A stretch of 64,000 nucleotides of DNA, taken from positions 1-64,000 of the forward strand of contig JAUCBJ010007475.1 of NCBI GenBank assembly GCA_032718475.1, in the 5' to 3' direction. Below are positions 18,462 through 29,108 of the stretch, piece after piece (position 1 is the stretch's first letter; every line of letters starts with the position of its first letter). Made by a program: the position numbers and the translations under genes. Below the pieces are notes generated by a model. That model was given only the letters and a program-made list of their open reading frames with translations, had not been told where the DNA came from and did no database searches. The stretch comes from Nemertoderma westbladi (lineage: Eukaryota > Xenacoelomorpha > Nemertodermatida > Nemertodermatidae).

Positions 18462-19004
18462 TGTTAGCTTATTCAATCCCGCTAACACCCCATAAAGTTA
18501 TAAGCCGATAAGCAATATTGGGAGCCACGAGATTGGGTAATTAACCAACTCGTGCCATCCCAATAAGAATGGGAAGGAAGCACACAATAGAGGGTCAGGG
18601 GCCAAACCCCTAACCCAGAGAGAACAGGTGGAGTGAACGGGAAAACTCCAAAGGGCGCCAACAAGGGTATCAACCAATCAGAGGGGGGAAAGGCATCGAT
18701 TAGGTAGAGTAACAAGGCCAACCGTGCAATATAGCCACTTGGCAGTAATCATACCAATTCAGTTATCTCAGTGCATACCGGTGCTAGTTTAGGTTATTAC
18801 ATAGTTTAGCTAGGGAAGGACCGGGACTTTAGTTACCGTATCCCGCTTTCCATATACAACAATATATCCCATATCTATATCTGTATCTATATCCACTTAT
18901 CATATTATATACGACAAACATCAGAACTCATTCACTCTTTATACACGGCGGGGACGCGTGAACTAAAACCGGATAAACCGGGATCCCTCTTGGATCCCGT
19001 CACA
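18462..19004 (+). repeat. 3' LTR of element A (543 bp)
   Basis: Matches 7464-7979 except for three single-base differences and 28 extra bases near 18936-18963 (ctttatacacggcggggacg...). TTTAC follows at 19005-19009, matching the left flank. Confidence 0.95.
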
Positions 19005-19957
19005 TTTACCATGCATATAAACGCTTCAACGAAATTATTTAGCTAATTATTCCAAAAGAATCACGATTACAATACGCATCTAATCATTTTGCGAGATAAA
19101 CAATGAGCAAGCTGTCTTATTAGTCTGGCTCTCTTTACACTGCTGCCTGTCCTATAGATGTAATTATTCATTTCTCGAGCAGCGGGAGGTGGGAGTTGGT
19201 TCCCATCCAGCTAAGCAATAGAAGCAGGCCATGGAATGAGGGAGGTGGAAGTATAGTATGGAAAAACGGGGCATTCTAATAACTTAACATTTAGATCAAT
19301 TAAAAATACACCCGTACATTACTTAAAGCAATACTTAACTCCCAAAAGAACCCAAAAAACCCAATAGAACCCAAAAGAACCTAAATTTGTTTTCAACATT
19401 ATATTTTACCTCCAAATCTGCTGCAGATGTCCTCTTGCGCAGATTTTCTGCCACTTGTGCTTGAATTTATTCTTCGAATTAACTAACCTGACTCTTAACC
19501 CGACCTAATAGAATACTGACATTCTACTGTAAGTTACTTGTTAAGTCACGCAGAAAAACTCAAACACACATGCAGGCAGACTATTAACGTATCGGCTTTA
19601 CAAACTTGCAGCGTTGCAGGGCCTCTTCTACGTAAACAGTAGGATTATTCATAAGCCTAGGGGCTGCGGCCTGGAGGTGGCATCTAAATCTGAAATTAAC
19701 CGATGAGTGTATAGTATGCGGAAAATATGATTCCATAAAAAAGGAACTCCGACATTTTTCCATCTAGCTGGAGACTGTTGAAAATAAACTTTTTCTCTTA
19801 TTGATGCCTGCAAATTTTCAATTCGACAGATTTAAATCCGACAAAGTTGGATCCCCGGCCACCCCACTATCAGTGTCAGTTCGCAGAGGATCTGCAATAC
19901 TGCAATACGACAAGAGTGAAAACAAATAACTCAAATTAAACAGTAGGCTACGCCACC
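19005..19957. other. Non-coding stretch between element A and the duplication
   Basis: No gene. It contains a short cccaaaagaaccc repeat (about 19339-19381). A segment near 19790-19880 (ttttcaattcgacagatttaaatccgacaaagtt) is related to the 315-bp repeat at 24330-25400. Confidence 0.5.
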
Positions 19958-21756
19958 TTGTGGTACATAATGTGCACTGGTTTGAAGGCCCTTGACAATG
20001 TAAAGGAGACGTTAAACACAGCACGTTTCTCATTGTGTCCATGTTTCCATTTTCAAATATTCCTGTTAGACGGTTCAACACAACTGCAGTACAGCAATTA
20101 CTGGTGCCAGACTATCTAAATATTGGGTGTAAACGCTACGCCGACAATAAATTTTTATTTTTAAATTTCTTCTAGAGCATATTTTTATCAAGATTCCAAA
20201 TTTGAGAATCGTTTAGCATGATCTGTCTTAATTCTCGAGATATGGCTGTCTATCTGTTTGACTGTCGGTCTGTCCGTCACCGTCAGTATGTATCCAAAAC
20301 AATAGAAAGATACTACTGTATCTATCATAAAAATTTCCTGCATCGGTTTTCTTGGTCGGTGACTTCATTTCTGATGTCAGTATTCAAATTTGGCCTCGTC
20401 GTTTCTGTTTGTATGCTTGTCCTGCCCGTCAAAATAAAACCGACAGCCTGTTTCTACTGTAAGTTATTGATGACTAAATAATAAAATAGGCCTATTAAAT
20501 ATAATGCAAAAATAAACAGATACAGTACGCCAGGGATCGAACACGTCTAATGTCTATGTTGATAAGTAATAGCGAAGTATCCATTCCACTAATCGGAAAG
20601 AATGAAAAAATAGGCACAATGAGGAACGAACTGCGTTTAACGCCTCCTACAATGTAAATGACACAGTTTTGTATGTATTTCGTTGGCGGCAAATTCAAAT
20701 CGAAGCGCCAACTGCCAGCTCTGAGAATCTGATAGAGAACTCTGATTACCCTGCTGCCTGGCCAGGGGCTGAGTTGTAGTTGGACGTGTACCGGTATGTC
20801 GTGTAGACGTACAGACGTACCGTCGGTAGATAAGGCTACTGGCAGACACTGATTACCGTACATCTGTACTGCCATTGACTGCTGTACACGACTGTACAGT
20901 ATCAGAGTACAGCCAACACTTCACAGCTGCACAGTACTGCAGTAGTATCGGTACTACTCTGCTACTGCAGTACTGTCAGACTGCAGACTGTAGTAAGTAA
21001 GGAAAGGGAACACAAGCCAGCTAGTCAACTGGCAGACTGGTCAACTAGTTGCCACACTATTGCCAGACTACACTAAGGCTGTAAGGTACCGGTCTGCCGG
21101 TACCGTACCTACCGGCTACTGCCTGTACTGCCCTTCGTCTGTTCGTCGCCTACCAGGCTGCCAGGCTACCGGCTGACCTATACTCCCTGACTCCAGGACT
21201 CCCAGACTCCTGTCTGCCTGTACCTATCTGCCTGTTGACCTGTGTACTGTACAGTTTCAGTTTCTGGTACAATAATAAAACCTACTCTTATCTTACTGTC
21301 TTAGGGATGTATGGTCACTAGCTAACTAGGGCTGTAGACGTCCGACAGTAGACAGGTAGAGGGTGGCTGGGTGGTCCAAAAAATGTTCACAGGGTACGGG
21401 TACCTATTGCCTGACTGCATGATTTTTTTGGTTATAGAGCTGTAGAGTAACTACTGACTGTTTAACCATGTGACTAATGACTCTGACCATATCTGCATAT
21501 GGTTTCCCTCAATTGGTAAAGTGATCATTTATTGTTCTGGTTAGAAAAGCCTGCCTCTGTAACCTTCTCCTTTTCCTCAATTGGTATATTTATATAGGCC
21601 TATACCAGTACAGTACATCAGCAAATCAACGGGTTTTGGAACTTCAAAATATTGCCAAGTGGGTGTACTGAAACCGATTTTACCCAAAAATTGCTACACA
21701 CTGACACAACCAGTTATTAATACTGTTATTCTGTCCTGCTGTGCGACTATTTGTTT

Positions 21757-21876
21757 CTCATCTGATATTGATATCATTAGAGTGACTGTAGTTAGTTGTT
21801 GTAGGAGATACTGAGATACATGCTACAGTCTTGCTACCACCTGTACTTCTAAAATGTCCGACTAATAACATGTACA
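21757..21876. repeat. Left ~105-bp direct repeat flanking the RTE relic
   Basis: tctgatattgatatcattag to about 21876 recurs at 23309-23415 immediately after the (TAG)n tail of the RTE relic (one internal 9-base difference). Either an unusually long target duplication or insertion into a pre-existing tandem repeat. Confidence 0.8.
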
Positions 21877-21879
21877 TGA

Positions 21880-23308
21880 CAGTGACAATGACTTGAAATT
21901 AGCAGACTCTAATGTCTTATATTGCAGTATTGTATATTTATTCTGTTCTAGTTTTATTTTTGTTTTATTTTTGAATTTATTTTTGTGTCTACTATCTGAC
22001 AGTCTGACTGTTGATGGTGACACAGAACCATTTGAAGTATTATGGGGAGTCCTCCAAGGAGATACACTTGCGCTATTCTTGTTCATAATCATAATTGTGG
22101 TTGACTATGTCAGTATGTTCTACGCATGTCCTTAGATCATCATAATTATGATGGGGTAATGGTAACTCCACCTACTGGCTCTAGAAGTCGAGTAATTCCT
22201 GCCAAGTACCTAACTGATCTAGACTTTGCTGATGACTTAGGAGTACTCCTGTACTCTCAGAATCACTAGAGGAAGCCCAACGGCTCCTCACCTAATTAGA
22301 ACAGGCTGCTTCTAGTGTTGGTCTTTTTATTAACTCCAAAAAGACCAACATTTTGGCAGTTAATTTTGAAAGTGCTCAGCCAGTCAGCAAGTCTCTGACC
22401 GGATGAACATAAGCTCAAAGGATGGTATGCTCGGAGACGGGGGGGGGGGGGGGGTGGGTGGGGGGAAACTTGATGCAAAACCCGCCTTGGCGAATTAATA
22501 TCCCGCATCAATGTTAAATTCACAATTTAGGGAAAGGAGCAGGTTACAGTGGCACGATATTTTAACCAAAACAATAAACTAAACACAATAAAACAGGTAA
22601 CTGTTATATTTTTGAGAGTAATCATCTGTTATTTGCGTCCAATTTCCCCTGGAGAGGGGTGAATTTTTATTGTGTCCAGTATGCTCGAGCATGTGGATGA
22701 CTTCTGTTACCGGGGGTCATGGATCCGGAAGTCAAATGAGGACCTTCGAAATTCGAATACGTAAGGGAAAGGCATGGTCAGCCTTGAATGGGCTTTCTAG
22801 GATTTGGAAATCATATAGAATTAAGGTCCGATTATTTAGAGCAGCAGTAGTTCCCGTACTCCTCTATGGGAGTCCATGCTGGGCTCTAACTGCTGAGGAC
22901 GCCAAATCTCTGGATGGCACATTCACAAGAATGCTACGCCGGGTTCATTGTGTCGGGCAATGCACACATCTCCAACCAGACACTATATAACATTGGAGAT
23001 AGATGTCTCATTGGTTCCCCCAAGCTTGACACTATAACAAAGTTGCCTCCGCTTTGCAGGACATTGCTTTCGCCGTGAGGACCAGCCAGTGCCTAATCAT
23101 GTGCTTTGGCAGCCTCATGGAGTGAATAATAAGCATGGTGGACAACCCATGACTTTCTTGAGACGCATGTTAAAGGACACCAGCATTGAAGATGCGGATG
23201 ATCTAGCAAATGTCATGGGTGATAGGGAGTTGTGGTGGCGCAATTTTGTCGACAAGCCACCTGCAGCTGCAATGCAGCATGCCGATCCTAGTAGTAGTAG
23301 TAGTAGAT
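21880..23308 (+). pseudogene. RTE-like LINE relic (RT palm to C-terminus), copy 1
   Basis: Readable pieces: LWGVLQGDTLALFLFII (RT motif B region) near 22040; YLTDLDFADDLGVLL (catalytic FADD) near 22210; SSVGLFINSKKTNILAVN near 22310; EHVDDFCYRGSWIRKSNEDL near 22690; GKAWSALNGLSRIWKSYRI and PVLLYGSPCWALTAEDAKS at 22766-22920; and LWWRNFVDKPPAA near 23230. Stops and frameshifts separate them. A 245-bp repeat interrupts the gene at 22434-22678. The 3' end is (TAG)n at 23289-23306, as in RTE elements. The relic is shared with copy 2, so it predates the duplication. Confidence 0.85.
22434..22678. mobile_element. 245-bp repeat with a poly-G end, inserted in the RTE relic
   Basis: Flanked by GTATGCTCG at 22425-22433 and 22679-22687, a probable 9-bp target duplication. 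The body (cttggcgaattaatatcccg, aaaggagcaggttacagtgg, attgtgtccagt) recurs at 56331-56530 inside T2 and, by duplication, at about 62410-62656. It does not code. It is SINE-sized, but I cannot see RNA polymerase III boxes. Confidence 0.7.
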
Positions 23309-23415
23309 CTGATATTGATATCATCAGAGTGACTGTAGTTAGTTGTTGTAGGAGATTCATGCTACAGTCTTGCTACCACCTGTACTTCTAAAATGTCCTG
23401 TTAATAATATGTACT
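23309..23415. repeat. Right ~105-bp direct repeat flanking the RTE relic
   Basis: Second copy of the 21757-21876 sequence, starting tctgatattgatatcatcag directly after the (TAG)n tail. Confidence 0.8.
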
Positions 23416-23444
23416 TTGACGATATATTGTATATTATTCTATTA

Positions 23445-23652
23445 TCATTAGAACCACCTATTGCAAGCGCTTTCTTATTGGTTGAATATTCAATATTTTA
23501 ATCGTCCAATCAGAGAGTCAGAAACTTCTCGAGATTAGGATGTTGTAACACAGGAGGCAGAACATCATAATTTCAAGCGTTTCTGATTGGATGACTGAAA
23601 TATTAAATTATTCTACCAATAAGAAGGCGCTTGAATTAGGAGGTTCCAATGA
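23445..23652. mobile_element. ~208-bp MITE-like hairpin element
   Basis: 23445-23524 (tcattagaaccacctattgc...) and 23579-23652 are inverted copies of about 70-80 bp with modest divergence, separated by about 55 bp. There is no coding capacity. It is present in copy 2 at about 63415-63625. Confidence 0.8.
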
Positions 23653-23837
23653 CACTAATAAAATGCATTTGTTTTGTTTTGTTTTATGCATTGTCAGATT
23701 GTTATTGTTTTTACATACATACATAATAACAATGACCGAACGTAATCAGGATCGAATGTAAATAGTTATTACGTATCGAACGTAACTGCAATTATGTTAT
23801 ATTGGATCCTATAACTATGTTACATTCGATCTACACG

Positions 23838-25399
23838 AAGTGGGGCCTTCGCGCAGCACGTGACTTAAATTTAATTTAAGTACTAATTTGAAAGTATTAC
23901 TGTATTAGCAAATTTTAAGCAGATTTCGCCTAATCACTTTTTACCTCTTCCATTTCTATTCAGACATTTCTGACTCTAGCGGTATAGTGAGAACTGAAGA
24001 TGGATTAGGGTCTCCAGCCCCACAAAGACACAGCCTATGGATGAATAGTACACACGTACATCGGCCAAGTTTCATCTTGAATAACGGATAACGAAATGAG
24101 AGACGGATCTCACTTTCAGAAATTTCGTCGTATAGCGGCAGACCGATTAAATCTCCCCCCCCCCCCCCCCCCCCCCCACAAAGACGCAGCATGTGGTCCA
24201 GAATATATGGCAAGATTCAGCTTAAACTGATTAAAATCAATGAGACGGGAGAATCTATTCACTTTCAGGCATAAAGTAGTCCTATAGCGGGTGACTGTTG
24301 AACTGATTTTCAACAAAACAAATTTTCAATTTGGCAGCTTTAAATTCGACAAAGTTATAAGCATGTCAATATCATAACGACGACAACGATTTCACTTTCA
24401 GACATTTGGCCCTCTAGCGGCAGACTGGAGAACTGCAGATGGATTCGCCTCCTTTGAAAGTCACAGCTAATGGTCTAATACATATCTGCCAAGTTTCAGC
24501 TTAAACGGATTAAAAGCAAAGAAATGGGAGGGCATTTAATGTTTAGACATGTGGCCCTCTAGCGGGAGACCATTGCACTGATGGTGTCTGAAAGTCTCTC
24601 AAAAATCTCAACTTTAGCTCATATTGATACCTAGAAATTTTCAACTTGGCAGCTTTAAATCCGACAAAGTTTCAAAAATCTCAACTTTAGCTCATATTGA
24701 TACCTAGAAATTTTCAACTTGGCAGCTTTAAATCCGACAAAGTTATTAGCATGTCAAAATCGTAACGACGACAACGATTTCACTTTCAGACCTTTGGCCC
24801 TCTAGCGGCAGACTGGAGAACTGCAGATGGATTCGCCTCCTTTGAAAGTCACAGCTAATGGTCTAATACATATCTGCCAAGTTTCAGCTTAAACGGATTA
24901 AAAGCAAAGAAATGGGAGGGCATTTAATGTTTAGACATGAGGCCCTCTAGCGGGAGACCATTGCACTGATGGTGTCTGAAAGTCTCTCAAAAATCTCAAC
25001 TTTTGCTCATATTGATACCTACAAATTTTCAACTTGGCAGCTTTAAATCCGACAAAGTTATTAGCATGTCAAAATCGTAACGACGACAACGATTTCACTT
25101 TCAGACCTTTGGCCCTCTAGCGGCAGACTGGAGAACTGCAGATGGATTCGCCTCCTTTGAAAGTCACAGCTAATGGTCTAATACATATCTGCCAAGTTTC
25201 AGCTTAAACGGATTAAAAGCAAAGAAATGGGAGGGCATTTAATGTTTAGACATGTGGCCCTCTAGCGGGAGACCATTGCACTGATGGTGTCTGAAAGTCT
25301 CTCAAAAATCTCAACTTTTGCTCATATTGATACCTACAAATTTTCAACTTGGCAGCTTTAAATCCGACAAAGTTATTAGCATGTCAAAATCGTAACGAC

Positions 25400-25431
<32 letters not shown>

Positions 25432-25525
25432 CGACGACAACGACGACGACAACTATTTGCATAAATTGACCCACCCCCTAACAGTGTCAATTCGCTAAGG
25501 CTCCGCCAACTTCGTGGCTTGCCCC
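23838..25525. other. Segment present only in duplication copy 1
   Basis: Copy 2 joins cattcgatctac directly to aaattactaagctcg; copy 1 has 1.69 kb between the equivalents. The ends share a loose inverted similarity (acgaagtggggcc near the left, aacttcgtggcttgcccc at the right). It could be an insertion in copy 1 or a deletion in copy 2. It contains the 315-bp tandem repeats and a poly-C run (about 24153-24177). Confidence 0.7.
24330..25400. repeat. 315-bp tandem repeat, about three copies, ending in (GAC)n
   Basis: The landmark cgtaacgacgac occurs at 24761, 25076 and 25391 (period 315) and as cataacgacgac at 24374; the first interval is longer because a ~72-bp piece (tttcaaaaatctcaacttt...) is itself doubled at about 24600-24740. 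Each unit contains ggccctctagcggcagactgg and its partner ggccctctagcgggagacca. A GAC/AAC microsatellite follows at 25391-25453. Confidence 0.9.
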
Positions 25526-25740
25526 ACAAATTAATAAGCTCGAATGTATCATTGCCATTTACAGATTTAAAGGAGCAGATTACAGAGGCGTGTTGGGGGA
25601 ACCAAAACAATAAACGAAAGTTAACACATGTTACAAGATTATGCAGGTTACTTTTATTTAAAGGCTGAAAGGAGCAGGTTACAGCTTACAGAGGCGTGTT
25701 GGGGGAACCAAAACAATAAACGAAAGTTAACACATGTTTC

Positions 25741-26134
25741 AAGATTATGCAGGTTACTGAATTGGGTCTTGGGTCTTTGTTTTGTACTCACCAACATCAA
25801 ACTGTTTCTTCCTGTAAATAAACGAAGCATTTCATCGGTTAACTCCTGAAATCAAATTATTCCCTTACAGTTTCTAAATTACTGTCACTTTGTCTATCTT
25901 CTCAGATCCCTCCAAGAATTGCGAAGAGCTGGTTGCATTTTACCCTCACTATCGTGGATTCTTACAGTCTTACTTGTCAGTAATTGTGTAAATTTGAACG
26001 ACAAGTAATCTCTGATTTTTTATTTGATCTATATTTTATATTTAATCTTAGTTATACTGGTAGCCTAATATATAATAGCTTAATTATTTATTATTGCGTA
26101 CTACATGTACTATAATAATGGCATTACAGTATAG
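25741..26134. other. Non-coding stretch upstream of the topoisomerase II fragment
   Basis: AT-rich, no gene. 25569-25740 holds two near copies of ggagcaggttacag...aggcgtgttgggggaaccaaaacaat, a phrase repeated elsewhere in the window. Confidence 0.5.
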
Positions 26135-26677
26135 TTGATGTATCGATATTTACGAAGTGTGCCACATGTAAGAGAAAAGAACATCAGCAATCACCATCAA
26201 CCAGCTCACTGTTTCAGATTTGCACATCCAGGTATCATTGTCAGAGGTTCTGCAACCACTAGTTTCAATAGACTATTTTGCCTAACTGCTGGGGCATTAG
26301 GATTTAAACACAGCTGTCTTACAAATTATAATTTGGGTTATTTCACCCACCTGCACAACAGAGCAATCACTACTGGTAATATGGATAACCTAATGGATAG
26401 CGATAGTGACAGCATCACAGGAGAGTCTACAGTTAAAAAGAAGGTTATTAAGAAACCGGAAGCTTCTATGCCTTGTACTGCAAATAAACGACTATCTATC
26501 GAGAGAATTTATCATAAGAAGACCCAACTTGAGCATATATTGCTGAGACCTGATACTTATATTGGTTCCGTAGAAACGGTAACTCAGCCAATGTGGATTC
26601 ATGATGGCAGGAAACTGCGTCTTAAAGAAGTTTCTTTTGTCCCCGGTTTGTACAAAATACACTTGAGATTCTTGTAA
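26135..26677 (+). pseudogene. TOP2: DNA topoisomerase II, N-terminal fragment
   Basis: 180 codons. From about residue 83 (MDNLMDSDSDS) the sequence is topoisomerase II: a Ser/Asp and Lys-rich leader, then RLSIERIYHKKTQLEHILL, RPDTYIGSVE, VTQPMWIHD and FVPGLYKI, the start of the GHKL ATPase domain. The next expected block, containing the ATP/Mg-binding Asn, is not present in the forward strand: the sequence turns back on itself at 26690 and the frame stops. Upstream of MDNL the frame is open, Arg/His-rich and poor in acids; it could be a mitochondrial presequence or untranslated leader. No introns are seen where animal genes normally have them, so a retrocopy is likely. Confidence 0.85.
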
Positions 26678-26755
26678 ACGCTGCTGATACTTATTATCAG
26701 CAGCATTTACAAGAATCTCATCAACTATTTTGTACAAACAGGGACAAACCGGGGT
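26641..26755. repeat. Imperfect palindrome (fold-back junction 1) in the topoisomerase II fragment
   Basis: 26641-26689 and 26695-26755 are inverted copies around a short loop (cttat). The minus strand of the right arm encodes LYKIVDEILVNAADNK, the topoisomerase II block missing from the plus strand. The left arm has lost several bases in the same block. So a piece of the gene has been duplicated in inverted orientation. Confidence 0.88.
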
Positions 26756-27357
26756 TCGAGATTCCAACATGAGTCTTATAAAGGTGGTCATAGAACCTGA
26801 AAACAATTTAATTAGTGTTTGGAACAATGGCAGGGGAATTCCTATACAGATACACAAAACCGAGAAAATGTACGTTCCCACCATGATTTTCGGTCATTTG
26901 CTGACCTCCAGCAACTTTGATGACGACCAGAAGAAGGTAACTGGTGGAAGAAACGGTTATGGAGCTAAATTATGTAACATTTTCTCTAAACGTTTTATCT
27001 TGGAGACGGGAAATAAAGAAGAAGATGGTGCGAAGATATTTAAACAAGAATGGAAAGATAATAAGACTCAAACAAAAGATCCTGTTGTGAAATCCGGAAG
27101 GGATAATTTTACAAGTCTTACCTTCTACCCGGATTTAGAAAAGTTTCATTTATCACGGCTCGAGGATGATTTTGTTGGAATGGTTCGTCGACGTGCCTAC
27201 GATGTTGCTGCTACCACTCAGGGTAAAGTGAACGTTACTTTCAATGGAGAACGAATACCTGTGAAGAACTTTAAGGAGTATGTGGAGCTGTACATTAAAG
27301 CAGTTCATCAGGATGAAGATGGTGAAGAAATTCCTCTTGTTTATGAAAAAATAAATG
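26730..27357 (+). pseudogene. TOP2: DNA topoisomerase II, continuation of the ATPase domain
   Basis: After the fold-back the forward reading resumes at NMSLIKVVIEPENN and continues through VWNNGRGIPIQIHK (N-box-type motif), MYVPTMIFGHLLTSSNFDDD, KKVTGGRNGYGAKLCNIFS (ATP lid, glycine-rich), FTSLTFYPDLEKF, MVRRRAYDVA, and [18 protein letters not shown] near the end of the GHKL domain. It ends in a second, perfect fold-back at 27357. Transducer, TOPRIM and cleavage domains are absent. With the ATP-binding block broken and the rest missing, this cannot make a working enzyme. Confidence 0.88.
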
Positions 27358-27455
27358 ATTTATTTTTTCATAAACAAGAGGAATTTCTTCACCATCTTCA
27401 TCCTGATGAACTGCTTTAATGTACAGCTCCACATACTCCTTAAAGTTCTTCACAG
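27259..27455. repeat. Perfect 97-bp-arm palindrome with a 3-base loop (fold-back junction 2)
   Basis: 27259-27355 and 27359-27455 are exact inverted copies around TGA. The right arm re-reads topoisomerase II antisense, then joins YTHDC1-like sequence at 27456. Exact identity of both arms points to a very recent event or to a library/assembly artefact. Confidence 0.95.
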
Positions 27456-28689
27456 CTTCCTCATCCTCCAGTTCAACATCTTCGAGTTCCAACTCGGGAT
27501 CCGGGGGTCGCCATGGGGACCGTCGACGCGCGGACGCCCCCCAGCGTGTCGGAACGAAAGGTCGTCGTCGCCGGCGGTCCCCCCGTGGTGACGAGAGGAA
27601 GCGATCGGAGCGTTCCCCCCGCGCGGAACGCGAGCGGTCTCCGCGTCGCAAACGGAAGTCCCGTTCCCGATCCAAACCCAAGGAGTCGGGGAGACGGGGG
27701 CTCGAGCGGGACGGTGGGGGAAAGCGGGGGGACGGGGGAGGGGCGAAACAGATGGAGGAAAGACATAAGGACAACAGAGAGGCCAGGGAGGCGAGTTTGG
27801 AACGGCATCGAGAGAAAAATAGAAAATACGTTCGATATTTAATGAGAGAAGCGAGATTCTTCGTGATAAAAAGTAACAACCACGAGAAAGTGGCGTTGGC
27901 CAAGGCGAAAGGGGTTTGGTCAACACCACCTATGAACGAAAAGCGTTTGAACTGGGCCTTCAAAGAGTCGCGCAATGTAATTCTAATATTCTCTGTGAAG
28001 GAGAGCGGAAAGTTTCAGGGCGTAGCGAGATTGGCGAAGTTGTCCAACCGAGATGGGCCTATGGTTCAGTGGGTTCTTCCGCAAGGGTTGACGAACGCGG
28101 CTCTAGGCGGCGTCTTTAAGATCGACTGGCTCAACCGGAAGGATCTGCACTTCGAGAAGACTGCGCATCTCTTCAACCCCTGGAACGAGAACAAACCAGT
28201 TAAGATCGGTCGCGACGGACAGGAGGTTGAACCCGGATGCGCCAAGGCGCTGTGTGATCTGTTCCCGCCTGACGATCACATATCCGTCGCGGATATCGTG
28301 CGACGTGTGCGACGCGATCGCGCGATGGAAGGCGATGATATCGATTGTAAGCGTCGTAAAGGCGCGCCCGAGACGCCGCTGGATGGGGGGTCGGTTCGGG
28401 ATCGGCGACCTCCACCGAGACGGGACGACGATAGGTACCACCGAGCCGAGCGCTACCGACCCCCCCCCCCCCCCCCGAGCGATACGGGTTCCTGCCGCCC
28501 CCGCCCCCCATGATGATCCCGGCGGGGGGCGGGGTCTACGGGCCTCCCCCGCCCGGCTACCCCCCAATGCCCCCCCGACCCAGCCCCTACTCAACCCCTA
28601 TCTACATGGACGCGTCCGGCCCTGTCCCGGGTTACACTCGCTCAGGTAACGGACGCGACGATACCCGGTACCTTCCTCGACGCAGATAG
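27456..28689 (+). CDS. YTHDC1: YTHDC1-like m6A reader, intronless copy
   Basis: An open frame spans 27419-28513, but its first ~12 codons lie in antisense topoisomerase II, so real YTHDC1 sequence starts at about 27456 without its own start codon. A Ser-rich then Arg/Ser-rich region ([19 protein letters not shown]) precedes the YTH domain (about codons 138-290): [90 protein letters not shown]. Both cage Trp are present (codons 167 and 218 of the open frame). YTHDC1 reads m6A in nuclear RNA. A poly-C run (28460-28476) shifts the frame; the Pro/Tyr-rich C-terminus typical of the protein continues in the shifted frame ([23 protein letters not shown]) to the TAG at 28687-28689. No introns: a retrocopy, or a rearranged piece of one. 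Confidence 0.85.
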
Positions 28690-29108
28690 TTCCGTCGTGG
28701 AATATTGGCGCACACGAATTACCTGCATTTAATGACGAGTTATTTCTACATCACGTATTCTTTATAACGCAACTTTTATTAAAGTCTAAATGATAACGAT
28801 ATGGTAAATGATATTTCCTTCTTCGAGTTATGCAACTTTAACAAATCGTATTATTATTGATATAATAATTTGTTGAAATTATTTCAAATCGATTATTTGA
28901 TTAGTTTACAAATAATATTATTTCAATCGTTATTTTCATGTTTAATGTGGACTTCTGTCAATCTTTTCAGTTAGTAAATGTTTGAACATATTGAATAGAA
29001 TAGATACAGCGTCTCATGTGGGCGAAGGTCCCTCAAATTTTTCATATCTTATATCAATATCGGTATGATAATAAGTGAATTGTTGTGGGGTGAGTGACGC
29101 GGTGAATC
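28690..29108. other. Non-coding stretch after the YTHDC1 copy
   Basis: No gene. attaaa near 28778 could serve as a polyadenylation signal, but there is no poly-A tract to mark a retrocopy end. Confidence 0.5.

Larger units (their letters stand above)
7464..19004 (+). mobile_element. Element A: BEL/Pao-type LTR retrotransposon, pol largely deleted
   Basis: LTRs at 7464-7979 and 18462-19004 begin TGTTAG and end CGTCACA, and the element is bounded by the 5-bp duplication TTTAC at 7459-7463 and 19005-19009. The LTRs differ at three single positions plus one 28-bp insertion in the 3' LTR (about 18936-18963), so insertion is recent. The interior encodes coiled-coil Gag, a CCHC knuckle, an aspartic protease of the BEL/Pao type and a separate exonuclease-like protein. 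RT, RNase H and the integrase core are absent. A 14-kb relative with full pol (37613-50846) could supply them in trans. I could not find a convincing tRNA primer site after the 5' LTR. Confidence 0.92.
19958..25740 (+). repeat. Segmental duplication, copy 1
   Basis: 19958-23837 and 25526-25740 correspond, in the same order and orientation, to pieces of 52666-64000. Similarity is high throughout, with scattered substitutions and short indels. Copy 1 lacks transposons T1 to T5 and so preserves empty sites for T1, T3 and T4. It holds one extra segment (23838-25525) absent from copy 2. Confidence 0.92.

Noticed and set aside
27295-27975. Minus-strand frame combining topoisomerase II sequence with an acidic stretch.
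   Set aside because: It arises from the palindrome at 27259-27455 plus antisense of the Ser/Arg-rich YTHDC1 region.
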